This document shows, piece after piece, positions 44,945 through 54,030 of a stretch of 64,000 bases of DNA. The translations under genes were made by a program, and so were the position numbers. The number at the start of each line of letters is the position of its first letter. The stretch's first letter is position 1. The stretch comes from Lentilitoribacter sp. Alg239-R112 (GTDB lineage: Bacteria; Pseudomonadota; Alphaproteobacteria; Rhizobiales; Rhizobiaceae), in NCBI RefSeq assembly GCF_900537175.1, contig NZ_LS999834.1:375406-439405 (forward strand), in the 5' to 3' direction. The notes below the pieces were generated by a model. It saw nothing but the letters and a program-made list of their open reading frames with translations, was not told the DNA's origin and ran no database searches.

Positions 44945-46327
44945 ATGCACGGATACCCTTTACCAGAAAATGAGATCCAGCGTCTTACCAAGCTTCGTGA
45001 GTATCAAATTCTCGATAGTTTGCCCGAGGCCACATATGACCGCGTAGTGCGATTGGCCACAATAAATTTTAATGTCCCAATAGCACTAATCTCATTAATT
45101 GAAGACGAACGGCAATGGTTCAAAGCAAAAATCGGATTTAGCGAACAGGATGCCTCACGAAGTACCTCATTTTGCGCTCACACGATCTGCCAAGATGACA
45201 TATATGTAATTGAAAATGCGCTCAATAGTGAAGTATTCTCGCAAAACCCATCCGTTATCGGTGATGCCCATGTACGATTTTATGCCGGTGCGCCATTGCG
45301 TGCACCAGGTGGCCTGAATATTGGCACTCTAGCCATCATAGACACTAAACCTCGAAAATTCAGCGATGAAGAGGTCTGGTCTCTCCGGTGTCTTGCGGAG
45401 ATGGTGATCGACGCTTTAGAAATGCGCTCCATGATTGATCGTGCCGAACGCTCTGAACAACGGCTCATTGACGCTATGGAATCGTTACCCAATGGGTTTG
45501 TGCTTTACGACAAAAATGATCGACTGGTGATTTGCAATCAACGCTACCGGGACCTTTACGCAAAAAGTGCGGACCTAATGGTTCCGGGAGCATTCTTCAG
45601 TGAAATTATCCGTAAAGGCGTAGAGCGCGGCCAATATATAGAAGCCGTGGGTAGGGAGGAGGAATGGATAGCCAAACGCCTTAAGGACCACAACAATCCA
45701 GGCGAACCTATCGAACAAAAGCTGCCGGATGATAAATGGCTTAGAGTTCAGGAGCGCCGAACTAGCGAGGGCGGTTTTGTTGGTTTCAGAATAGACATTA
45801 GTCAACTTAAACAACAAGAACGGAAATTGGAACAACTTGCCTGGACGGATAGCCTAACAAGCGCATTAAACCGCCATAGATTTATGGAACTAGCTGGCAA
45901 GGAGCTTGATCGGGCAAAACGGCATAACCATGAGATGTCATTTATGCTTCTTGATGCGGATCACTTCAAGCAAATCAACGATGAGTATGGTCATGCCGCG
46001 GGTGATGCTGTGCTTATAGAACTTGTAAAACGCTCAACCAAAGTGTTGCGGGCCCATGATTTAATGGGGCGCTTTGGCGGGGAAGAGTTTTGCGTTCTCC
46101 TGCCTGACGTTGATGCGGCTGGAGCGGCAAGGGCAGCCGAACGATTGCGCAAGGCAGTAGCTGAGCTGCCATTTACCTTCGAAGACCAATTGATCAAAGC
46201 ATCCATCAGCATCGGAGTTGCCACGCTTGCTGCAGACGAAGGTTTGCGGAGATTAATGAAACGAGCAGATACGGCGCTCTATCAAGCCAAGAATGCTGGT
46301 CGCGACTGCGTTCAAAGCGCAGCCTGA
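44945..46327 (+). CDS. GAF-PAS-GGDEF diguanylate cyclase
   Basis: 460 residues. A GAF domain (about 15-165; starts YQILDSLPEATYDRVVRLA, with RSTSFCAHTI and FYAGAPLRAPGGLNIGTLAIID), a PAS domain (about 175-290; LIDAMESLPNGFVLYDKNDRLVICNQRY) and a GGDEF domain (about 300-455). The active site GGEEF is at about 378-382, and an inhibitory RxxD site (RAHD) lies five residues before it, so product feedback is predicted. DADHFKQINDEYGHAAGD is the metal/phosphate loop. It should make c-di-GMP, opposing the divergent EAL protein. No membrane segment. Confidence 0.92.
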   Translation: MHGYPLPENEIQRLTKLREYQILDSLPEATYDRVVRLATINFNVPIALISLIEDERQWFKAKIGFSEQDASRSTSFCAHTICQDDIYVIENALNSEVFSQNPSVIGDAHVRFYAGAPLRAPGGLNIGTLAIIDTKPRKFSDEEVWSLRCLAEMVIDALEMRSMIDRAERSEQRLIDAMESLPNGFVLYDKNDRLVICNQRYRDLYAKSADLMVPGAFFSEIIRKGVERGQYIEAVGREEEWIAKRLKDHNNPGEPIEQKLPDDKWLRVQERRTSEGGFVGFRIDISQLKQQERKLEQLAWTDSLTSALNRHRFMELAGKELDRAKRHNHEMSFMLLDADHFKQINDEYGHAAGDAVLIELVKRSTKVLRAHDLMGRFGGEEFCVLLPDVDAAGAARAAERLRKAVAELPFTFEDQLIKASISIGVATLAADEGLRRLMKRADTALYQAKNAGRDCVQSAA

Positions 46328-46408
46328 TAAGCGCGACTTACACTCGAATCTGCGGACATATACGCTTTATCCTAAACGATCTATCATTAGTAAATATGTT
46401 CATTAGAA

Positions 46409-46485
46409 TGGTACGGTTGGGTGGTCTCGAACCACCGACCTCCGGATCCACAATCCGGCGCTCTAACCAACTGAGCTACAACCGC
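46409..46485 (-). tRNA. tRNA-His (anticodon GTG)
   Basis: Cloverleaf on the minus strand, 77 bases with encoded CCA. Acceptor 5' GCGGTTG pairs with CAACCGT (one G-U at position 1-72), T8-A9, D stem GCTC/GAGC, anticodon loop ATTGTGGAT with stem CCGG-type pairs, and T arm GGTGG TTCGAGA CCACC. The discriminator is A73 and the base before G1 is T, so the usual encoded G-1 paired to C73 is absent. This is the form known from a large alphaproteobacterial clade. Confidence 0.95.
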
Positions 46486-46812
46486 ACAAAGAATACACAA
46501 TTCTTACGATGAGCTGACATACGTCCCTTAGATTTTTTTTGCAAGACCCAAAGCGAAATCTAATGCAAAATTCTCTAAATGATGGCCTTCATTTCAACTT
46601 TCTGAATGAACTATGGCCAATTTTAAACTAGGGTTGGCCTTGTATGACTGCAGGTCCACGAAAGGGAGCTTATATTTCTGGGCTCCCTAAAATTAACCCT
46701 TTTTTAATAAATTAGGGTCCTCAAGCCTGAGTTTTATGGACCTTCGAGATATAAAACGCTATCAAAACAAGGACTAAATGTATTCTATGATCTAGGGCAG
46801 CACCGTAAAGCC
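46486..46812. other. Intergenic region upstream of the histidine kinase
   Basis: 327 bases with no gene. It holds a stem GGGAGC / GCTCCC (46664-46687, 12-base loop) followed by an A/T stretch and, about 15 bases on, CCCT / AGGG flanking TTTTTTAATAAATT. Either could act in termination or control of kinase expression, but neither is a clear intrinsic terminator. Confidence 0.4.
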
Positions 46813-49800
46813 ATGAAAAAAATTATGTATCCTTTTATTGATTTGGCCGTTCATGACGCCATACGTAAGCCATTTTCGGACGGCAAAGCGCTCGCAATTG
46901 TAACACCCAATTTTGAGAATTTGCTTTGGGCAAATGGAGCTGCCGCCAGATTTTTTAAGTTTGATACGATCTATGACTTCATGGATGAAGGGCTGATCGA
47001 TAGAAAGAAAACGAGAAAAAAACTGCGTGAAACAGCAAAGCAGTTGATGAATAACAAAGTTATCAAAACCGCAAATTTGCAAATTTTGACAAAGGGCGAT
47101 GGAACAAAGCTTGATCTATCACTTGAATTAATAACATTACCAAGAGATGAAAAGGCAATTCTGGTCGTCATTAATAAAGAAATGACACCATCTCACAGTG
47201 CATTAGATGTCGACCACATAATAGCGGGCTTTGAAAACACAGGAACATGTGTTGCAGTTCTTGGCGACAAGGGACAGATGTTAGGCGCCACAGAGCAAAT
47301 AGATGCACTGAAAATCGATTTATATGAACGCCGAAAAATAACTGAAGAAGCCGCAGGCGAAGCAGACAGACTTGTGAAACGTCCAATTGAAACAATCAAA
47401 GGAGAACTACCCTCCGCCATTGGACATCTCTCTGAAGATCCAGACTTGTATCTTCTCTTTGTGATTGATGAAGATGTAGATGTCATTGAAGATAGTCCTG
47501 TTGCCGATGTTGCTGACAACGATCATCCAATGGTATCTACGTCAGAAAAAAATGCTGATGCAACAGACAATCTTGAAACCGAAATAAATGTCGAGCCGAA
47601 TATTGGTGCTGCTTCAGAAAAAGCTGGCACGATTGAAGTGGCTGAGGAACAAGCTTCAGCGACATCTTCATCTGAAAATACGGCGATTGAGAATATAGAG
47701 CCAGCAGACAAAGATCAGTTCGTTTTTGATCCAAAACAACGCGCTGTCCGTTTCGTATGGCGCACAGATGCTGCCTCAATTTTTACAGAGATCTCTCCTG
47801 AATTAGGTGAAGCTCTTGGACCCAACTCAGCGAATATTTTGGGTCGCAGGTTCGGCGATGTTGCACTTGTTTTCAATTTAAATCCAAGTGACGAAATTGC
47901 CGATCTTATACGTCGTAGAGATACTTGGTCTGGTAAAACAGTGATGTGGCCAGTTCAAGGAACAGATTTAAGCGTCCCAGTCGATTTGGCAGCCCTCCCC
48001 ACATACACTCGGGATCGATTATTCGATGGCTATCGAGGCTTTGGTGTTGCGCGAATTCAAGATGCAATTCATGACCCAGAGGCTATTGGGTTTGCACTTG
48101 TTGATGGCCCTCAAACTGAGGAAACATCAAGCGATAATACAGATCCTGCAAAATCAACAGTTGACCCTGAAAACATAATTGAGAAAAATGAAGAGGCAAC
48201 ACCTTCAAGCAACAAAGATCCATACGATGAGGACGATCCATATCAAGGAGAAGTGCCGGCACTTGAAACGTCTGACACTCCCAAACGTCGGCAAGGTGAC
48301 AAAGTTGTCCATTTAGATGAGCTACGACGCGAAGCCCGCGAAAAACTGACTGACGACGAACAGGCAGCATTTTTTGAAATTCGCGAAAAGCTTAGCAAAA
48401 TTAATGATGATTTCAGCGACACTGATGAATCGGAAGACGAATTTATTGATGAAGAAAGCTCTCTTGAAGATGTCTCCTTCGATGAACTTAATAGGGATGA
48501 TGATGACGCCTTAGATGAAACTCATTTTGAGGAGACCGAAACTCATAATGATGATGGCTCCGAAAAACATGACGCACCAATTGAACCGGAGTTGGAAAAA
48601 TATAATTATCCTTCCACTTCAGACATGCCAATTGGGTCCGATGTCATTAATGATGAAGCCGCAGTTCTGGTCTACAGATCAGATGATTTGCTGTTCGCAA
48701 ACGGAGCTTTCTTTGATCTCACAGGCTATATCGACATAACCCAACTTAGCAAGCTAGGTGGGCTGGAACATCTGTTTATCGAAAACACCGAAGAAGTAGA
48801 TTTTAAGAATGAACACGTGCGGGCAAATGATGAACTCATCATTCGCCGTGCAGATGGTCAACATCTGGCTGTTAAATCTACTATGCATGTAACACGTTGG
48901 CAAAATGAAAAGGCTCTCAGCCTTACTTTTGACCGATTGATCAAAAACAGTTTGCCAAATGAATCTTCTTCCGAGGAATATGAACGTTTAAAAACCAAAA
49001 TTTCTGATCTAAATTCTATTTTGGAAACAGCTACCGATGGTGTTGTTATAATTGGCGAAGATGGTCACATACAATCAATCAACGCCTCAGCCTCAGCGCT
49101 TTTCGACTATGATGCCAGCGAAACGGTGGGCGAGCCATTTGCCATGCTTTTTGCTTCTGATAGTCAGAAATCTGTATTAGATTACGTAAACGCGTTGTCC
49201 GAGCATGGGGTTACAAGCATCTTAAATGATGGGCGCGAAGTTGTGGGGCGCGTATCATCGGGCGGAACATTACCTCTTTCCATGACCATTGGCCGCCTCT
49301 CGGGTTCGGGCGGATATTGCGCTGTTTTAAGAGATATCACCCAATCTAGATATGCTGAAGATGAACTTCGAAAAGCAAAGAAAGATGCTGAATCTGCGAG
49401 TTCGCATAAGTCAGATTTTCTTGCACGTGTTAGTCATGAAATTCGAACACCTTTAAATGCAATTATTGGGTTCTCCGATCTCATTTCTCAGGAACGTTTT
49501 GGCCCCACTGGTCATCCACGCTATGTTGAATATGCGCATGATATCAGCAAATCCGGTCGCCATGTGCTTGATATTGTCAACGATCTTTTGGACATATCAA
49601 AGATTGAGGCGGGTCAGCAAGAATTGGACTTCCAGTCGGTTAATCTCAACAACGAGATCAATGAAGCCTTATCCATTATGCAACAAATCGCGAATGAAAA
49701 TAGGGTTGTTACCAGATCAAGTTTACCATCTGATGTTCCTAACGTCGTTGCTGATCAACGCTCAATTCGACAGATATTGCTGAACGTTTTATCAAATTCA

Positions 49801-50106
49801 ATTCGGTTCACACCGGCAGGTGGACAAATAGTTGTATCGACATCTCTTGAAGCCAATGGGCATGTGCTTTTGCGTATCCGAGATAACGGCATTGGTATGA
49901 GTAGAGCAGAGCTTGAGCGCGCAATGCAACCATTTGGTCAAGTCGGGCAAGAAACGGTTCAACGCGGAGAAGGAACCGGACTTGGTTTACCTCTCACACG
50001 CGCTATGACGGAAGCGAACCGTGCAATGTTTGACATTATCTCTTCGCCCGGCGATGGAACGCTCGTGACAATAAACTTTCCGCCACAAAGAGTTCTCGCG
50101 GAGTAA
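46813..50106 (+). CDS. PAS-domain sensor histidine kinase of the PdhS/DivJ/PleC group
   Basis: 1097 residues, soluble. The N-terminus has two PAS-like parts (about 25-110 and 155-220), an acidic linker, a third PAS-like region around 310-420, then a long disordered acidic stretch (about 440-620; many Asp, Glu and Ser). A conserved helix HLDELRREAREKL lies at about 500. Two more PAS domains follow (about 620-710 and 725-840). The kinase core has the phosphoacceptor His at about residue 875 (VSHEIRTPLNAIIGFSDLI, then ERFGPTGHPRYVEYA and DLLDISKIEAG), N-box NVLSNSIRFTPAGG, and GEGTGLGLPL. The ERFGP segment is typical of kinases that talk to DivK in cell-cycle control. It resembles PdhS of Brucella, but diverges; identity needs a tree. 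Confidence 0.85.
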   Translation: MKKIMYPFIDLAVHDAIRKPFSDGKALAIVTPNFENLLWANGAAARFFKFDTIYDFMDEGLIDRKKTRKKLRETAKQLMNNKVIKTANLQILTKGDGTKLDLSLELITLPRDEKAILVVINKEMTPSHSALDVDHIIAGFENTGTCVAVLGDKGQMLGATEQIDALKIDLYERRKITEEAAGEADRLVKRPIETIKGELPSAIGHLSEDPDLYLLFVIDEDVDVIEDSPVADVADNDHPMVSTSEKNADATDNLETEINVEPNIGAASEKAGTIEVAEEQASATSSSENTAIENIEPADKDQFVFDPKQRAVRFVWRTDAASIFTEISPELGEALGPNSANILGRRFGDVALVFNLNPSDEIADLIRRRDTWSGKTVMWPVQGTDLSVPVDLAALPTYTRDRLFDGYRGFGVARIQDAIHDPEAIGFALVDGPQTEETSSDNTDPAKSTVDPENIIEKNEEATPSSNKDPYDEDDPYQGEVPALETSDTPKRRQGDKVVHLDELRREAREKLTDDEQAAFFEIREKLSKINDDFSDTDESEDEFIDEESSLEDVSFDELNRDDDDALDETHFEETETHNDDGSEKHDAPIEPELEKYNYPSTSDMPIGSDVINDEAAVLVYRSDDLLFANGAFFDLTGYIDITQLSKLGGLEHLFIENTEEVDFKNEHVRANDELIIRRADGQHLAVKSTMHVTRWQNEKALSLTFDRLIKNSLPNESSSEEYERLKTKISDLNSILETATDGVVIIGEDGHIQSINASASALFDYDASETVGEPFAMLFASDSQKSVLDYVNALSEHGVTSILNDGREVVGRVSSGGTLPLSMTIGRLSGSGGYCAVLRDITQSRYAEDELRKAKKDAESASSHKSDFLARVSHEIRTPLNAIIGFSDLISQERFGPTGHPRYVEYAHDISKSGRHVLDIVNDLLDISKIEAGQQELDFQSVNLNNEINEALSIMQQIANENRVVTRSSLPSDVPNVVADQRSIRQILLNVLSNSIRFTPAGGQIVVSTSLEANGHVLLRIRDNGIGMSRAELERAMQPFGQVGQETVQRGEGTGLGLPLTRAMTEANRAMFDIISSPGDGTLVTINFPPQRVLAE

Positions 50107-50190
50107 TTTAACCAACATATTTCTATAAAACATACATTGATTTTTGTGCTGGTGTTTAGGTTACACGACTGACCCTGAGCTTTCATCACA

Positions 50191-50220
50191 TAAAAAAAGA
50201 GGCTCCTCAAAAGGAGCCTC
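50191..50220 (-). terminator. Intrinsic terminator of the scoAB operon
   Basis: Perfect 9-bp stem GAGGCTCCT / AGGAGCCTC (50199-50220) with a 4-base loop. On the leftward strand it is followed by seven T residues (complement of 50192-50198), a textbook intrinsic terminator for leftward transcription. It lies about 140 bases after the scoB stop; the rightward strand has no T-run there. Confidence 0.85.
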
Positions 50221-50358
50221 ATAAAATTAGACAAGCAATCATGACAGCATCTTAAAATGCTAAAATGATAATAACGCTTACCAATTGACATCCAAATAAT
50301 TAAATCATTCAAATTGAATCTAGTTCGCGAAATTGCCGATTTAAATTTATATCAAGAG

Positions 50359-50982
50359 TTAAACCAATTTTGCCTCTGTCGCGGCTCTAAGTTCGTCTTC
50401 TGTAACACCATCAGCGAGTTCAACGAGTTTAAGTCCGCCCTCAACAACATCAAGCACCCCTAGATTGGTAATAATTCGATCAACGACAGCCTTGCCAGTT
50501 AAAGGAAGTGTACATTCTTTAAGAAGCTTTGATTCACCCTTTTTGTTCGTATGATCCATAACAACAACCACGCGCCCGACCCCAGCAACAAGATCCATCG
50601 CACCACCCATGCCTTTCACAAGCTTACCAGGGATCATCCAATTGGCCAGATCACCATTTTCTGCAACTTCCATTGCGCCCAAGATCGCCATTGCAATCTT
50701 GCCACCTCGGATCATGCCGAAGCTTTGTGATGAATCAAAATATGCTGTTTGAGGCAATTCAGTAATTGTTTGTTTGCCCGCGTTGATAAGGTCAGCATCG
50801 ATATTTTCTTCTGTTGGAAATGGACCCATGCCCAGCATTCCATTCTCCGATTGAAGCGTAACCTCAATGTCATCAGGAATGAAATTTGCGACCAATGTCG
50901 GAATACCAATTCCCAAATTTACATACCAGCCATCTTGAAGTTCTTTTGCTGCTCTCGCAGCCATTTGATTACGATCCCACAT
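50359..50982 (-). CDS. scoB: 3-oxoacid CoA-transferase subunit B
   Basis: 207 residues. The catalytic Glu is in the [10 protein letters not shown] motif at about residue 46. Other marks are [36 protein letters not shown] and [18 protein letters not shown]. With subunit A it moves CoA between succinyl-CoA and acetoacetate (or another 3-oxoacid), allowing ketone body or polyhydroxybutyrate-derived acetoacetate use. The ATG at 50982 has AAGGA in front; the frame is open 11 codons upstream but without signal. 22 bases after scoA. Confidence 0.92.
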   Translation of the reverse strand: MWDRNQMAARAAKELQDGWYVNLGIGIPTLVANFIPDDIEVTLQSENGMLGMGPFPTEENIDADLINAGKQTITELPQTAYFDSSQSFGMIRGGKIAMAILGAMEVAENGDLANWMIPGKLVKGMGGAMDLVAGVGRVVVVMDHTNKKGESKLLKECTLPLTGKAVVDRIITNLGVLDVVEGGLKLVELADGVTEDELRAATEAKLV

Positions 50983-51004
50983 GATAATTTCCTTCAAATC
51001 TTTA

Positions 51005-51700
51005 TTAGGCTGCACTTACAGTACGTTGTTCAATTCGCTTTTCATGATCACCTTGAATAAGGCGATTTACATAAATACCGGGCAAATGGATGCCATCTGG
51101 ATCTAGCGAACCTGTTGGCACGATCTCTTCAACTTCCGCGACACAAATTTTTCCACACATAGCAGCAGGTGGATTGAAATTTCTTGCTGTTTTGCGAAAT
51201 ACAAGATTACCTGTTTCATCAGCTTTCCATGCTTTTACAATGGATAAGTCAGCGAAAATGCCTTCTTCGAGAATATATGTTTCACCATTAAACTCTTTAT
51301 GCTCCTTGCCTTCAGCAATCACAGTGCCAACACCTGTTTTTGTATAAAACCCCGGTATACCGCATCCCGCAGATCTCATTCGTTCAGCGAGGGTGCCTTG
51401 GGGAGCAAATTCCAGCTCGAGTTCACCTGAAAGATATTGGCGCATGAATTCTGCATTTTCACCAACATAGGATGAAATCATCTTTTTAACTTGGCGCGTT
51501 TGGAGTAAAATCCCAATACCAAAATCGTCCACACCTGCGTTGTTTGATGCAAAAGTTAAATCCTTTGCGCCATGTTTGTGAATTGCTTTAATAAGCAACT
51601 CAGGTATCCCACACAGGCCAAATCCACCTGCGGCAATAAGCATGTCATCATGCAACAAACCATCCAACGCATCATTTGCGTTTGCATATACTTTTTTCAT
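51005..51700 (-). CDS. scoA: 3-oxoacid CoA-transferase subunit A
   Basis: 231 residues of the CoA-transferase alpha subunit. Signs are [19 protein letters not shown] near the N-terminus, the [12 protein letters not shown] segment, [21 protein letters not shown], and [20 protein letters not shown]. It forms the enzyme with scoB downstream. Choice between succinyl-CoA:acetoacetate and succinyl-CoA:3-oxoadipate transferase (PcaIJ) is made on overall likeness to ScoA and on the absence of other aromatic genes; confidence in the exact substrate is moderate. The gene is divergent from the AsmA gene. Confidence 0.9.
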   Translation of the reverse strand: MKKVYANANDALDGLLHDDMLIAAGGFGLCGIPELLIKAIHKHGAKDLTFASNNAGVDDFGIGILLQTRQVKKMISSYVGENAEFMRQYLSGELELEFAPQGTLAERMRSAGCGIPGFYTKTGVGTVIAEGKEHKEFNGETYILEEGIFADLSIVKAWKADETGNLVFRKTARNFNPPAAMCGKICVAEVEEIVPTGSLDPDGIHLPGIYVNRLIQGDHEKRIEQRTVSAA

Positions 51701-51805
51701 GTCGATTTTCTCCAGTAATGAAGACCTTTATTCTCAAGAAACTCAATTGTTCAGTTAATGTTTAGACAAAAAAATAGATTAATCCAGTCACAAGTATAGA
51801 TTATT

Positions 51806-51823
51806 TTTGCAACCGCGTGCAAA
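51806..51823. promoter_or_regulatory. TTTGCA-N6-TGCAAA palindrome between scoA and the AsmA gene
   Basis: Exact inverted repeat TTTGCA / TGCAAA with six bases between, about 106 bases upstream of scoA and 85 bases upstream of the AsmA gene. ScfR-type regulators (PccR in Rhodobacter) are known to bind TTTGCAAA-like repeats, and such a regulator is encoded 2 kb away at 54027-55439. A link to scoAB control is an inference. Confidence 0.5.
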
Positions 51824-51907
51824 CATAATTTGTGGTTTTTTTGCATTGGCATGATACACAGGTTATCAGGATTTTTAATTGGACAGTTTATCTGGGAGAT
51901 ATAGGTG

Positions 51908-53794
51908 ATGCATTGGTTGAAAAATCGACTGGTTAAGTGGTCGATATTGCTATTGTTTTGCTTCGTTATCCTCATCTCGCTTGCTTGGGTTTTTATCCCA
52001 AGCATCGTTTCAACTGATCTTGTCAAGCAACGCTTCGAACTTGTAATTTCGGAAACTATTGGCCAAAAGGTAACCTTTAACACGGAGCCAAAAATTACAT
52101 TATGGCCCAATGCTAAAATTTCTTTGGGCGCGGTAACAGTGGGAAAAACCGAAATCAGCACCGAGGAATCACTATTAATCGCCGATAGCGTTTCTGCTGA
52201 TATGAGCCTATTTTCTGCACTATTTGGCGAACCAAGCTTTTCCAACTACAAATTAGTGCGGCCTACTGTGCAGTTAGAGATATATCCTGATGGCACATCT
52301 AACTGGCTTCCCACCTCAAATATTTTGGGCGGTTTGTTAAACTCTAATGTTTCAACGCAAACAACAAATTTGATTGTAAGCGCATCAACAGAAGGTCCTT
52401 TTGATTCTAACTTATTCGATTTTCAAAACCTGGAAATTGAAGGTGGAACCGTTCTACTGATAACCGATCCGGGAAATGAACCTGAGAAAATATCATCAAT
52501 AAATGGTCGAATAACTCGTTCAAGCTTTACAAATACACTTACGACCAATTTTGAGGCGATTGTTCGCGGCGAGAAGATAAATCTGAACATAGTTGATCTT
52601 GATACTGTGAACCTTATTCATGGAGAAGTTGTTGATACGAATATCACCCTCAAATCCGATCTCGTCAATTTCAGCTATAATGGTGAAATTCAAGCTGGCA
52701 GCAAAGTTTTCCTTAAAGGCGAATTGGCGCTAAACACTCCATCAGTTAGACGCGCCATCGAGTGGTCCGGAAGCGAGATAAAACCGGGGGCAGCACTAGG
52801 GGCTGTTGATCTGCAAGCAGACGTCTCAGGAACACTGACAGGTGCAAAGTTTGAAGACCTTATCGTCAAGATCGGGGACAATCGTGGCATCGGCATATTG
52901 GACTATTCCCTGGAAGATGATGGCCCGCCAGTCTTGAGTGGCACACTTGCCTTTAACACACTTGATATCGAGTCATTTTTACGTGCTTTCACCCCTTTGC
53001 CAAAATCAAGCGATGATATTGCCAACACGATTGATACACGATTTTTGAAACAGCTTGGATTAGATCTCAGACTTTCCGCGCAATCAGCAAAATTTGGCCC
53101 GGTCGAAATGTCAAATTTAGCGGCAGCGGTGAAAGTCAATCGCGAAGATGCAACGTTTAATGTTGGAGATGCAACCGCATATGGTGGTCAACTGATTGGC
53201 AAGATTTCCATTTCTGACAAAGGTATTGATGGTGGTGGCGAAATTTCCATCTCAGTTCGCGCTGTGGACTTCGATGAGTTTTTTACAACCCTCGAATTGG
53301 AAGGCCCATTGCCGCGAGGCACTGGGGACCTTGATTTGAAACTCACCTCAGAACGACCGCTTTGGGCAACTGATGTTGCGAATATTCGAGGTGGGCTTTC
53401 TATCACTTTAAATGACGGATCCGTACCGGGAGTCAATCTTGATCAAATCAAACAACTTGCATCAGAAAAGAAGTTTTTTGGACTAAATGATGCTGCAAAT
53501 GGCAGTTTAAGCTTTGACATGGCAGAATTGGACGTCGACATTGATGGCGGGATAGCAAGCATTCAACAAGCAATCATTATGTCCGGTGACGAGCAAATTA
53601 TTCTGAATGGCATTATACCGTTCGCAAAGGGTAGTTTTGCGCTTCAAGGAAGCGTTAGTCCTATAGCCAGTCAATCTGGACAAACGAGTTCCGAATCTCC
53701 CAAACCGACCGACAATGTCTTTTTATTCTTTATCGGCGGTTCATGGCCAAACCCAATTGTATCACCATCTGTTCCAGCAGTTAAGTTCAGATAA
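51908..53794 (+). CDS. AsmA family protein
   Basis: 628 residues. A single N-terminal membrane anchor (LVKWSILLLFCFVILISLAWVFI, about residues 10-30) leads into a long beta-rich periplasmic part. The AsmA-type pattern is visible at the start (F.I....VS..ISETIGQKVTFNTEPKITLWPNAKISLGAVTVG) and end (DLDLKLTSERPLWATDVANIRGGLSITLNDGSVPGVNLDQI). AsmA-like proteins are thought to bridge the inner and outer membranes and move phospholipids. ATG at 51908; a GTG three bases upstream is possible. Not obviously co-transcribed with neighbours. Confidence 0.88.
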   Translation: MHWLKNRLVKWSILLLFCFVILISLAWVFIPSIVSTDLVKQRFELVISETIGQKVTFNTEPKITLWPNAKISLGAVTVGKTEISTEESLLIADSVSADMSLFSALFGEPSFSNYKLVRPTVQLEIYPDGTSNWLPTSNILGGLLNSNVSTQTTNLIVSASTEGPFDSNLFDFQNLEIEGGTVLLITDPGNEPEKISSINGRITRSSFTNTLTTNFEAIVRGEKINLNIVDLDTVNLIHGEVVDTNITLKSDLVNFSYNGEIQAGSKVFLKGELALNTPSVRRAIEWSGSEIKPGAALGAVDLQADVSGTLTGAKFEDLIVKIGDNRGIGILDYSLEDDGPPVLSGTLAFNTLDIESFLRAFTPLPKSSDDIANTIDTRFLKQLGLDLRLSAQSAKFGPVEMSNLAAAVKVNREDATFNVGDATAYGGQLIGKISISDKGIDGGGEISISVRAVDFDEFFTTLELEGPLPRGTGDLDLKLTSERPLWATDVANIRGGLSITLNDGSVPGVNLDQIKQLASEKKFFGLNDAANGSLSFDMAELDVDIDGGIASIQQAIIMSGDEQIILNGIIPFAKGSFALQGSVSPIASQSGQTSSESPKPTDNVFLFFIGGSWPNPIVSPSVPAVKFR

Positions 53795-53958
53795 AGACAA
53801 ATTACTTACACATTTTGAAAATTGCAATCGCTTCATTGCTGACGGGTGCTACACTGGCAGCGCTAAACATTTCTGCGCTGAGTTAGTCAATGATCTGGGA
53901 TTAAGTTCCAGAACAATTTTTGATACAATAAAAACGGGATGGTTGGGCCATTCGTCAC

Positions 53959-54030
53959 TTGATTCTAGGCTCGATTGTCATCGCCCTGATCTGGATCATT
54001 GTGCACTTATTCCGGCCACCTTCAAATTAG
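53959..54030 (+). CDS. Possible tiny membrane peptide, 23 residues
   Basis: A reading frame of one hydrophobic helix, ILGSIVIALIWIIVHLF followed by RPPSN and a stop, beginning at TTG 53959. The protein-like sequence extends upstream in frame (DGWAIRHL) to a TAA at 53929, but there is no ATG or ribosome binding site. It overlaps the end of the convergent ScfR gene by four bases. It may be real with a non-standard start, or the remnant of a broken small gene. Low confidence. Confidence 0.25.
   Translation: MILGSIVIALIWIIVHLFRPPSN

Noticed and set aside
51751..52245. 164-codon minus-strand open frame overlapping the AsmA start
   Set aside because: Antisense to the AsmA signal-anchor and domain; no homology signs, and it would span the scoA/AsmA promoter region.
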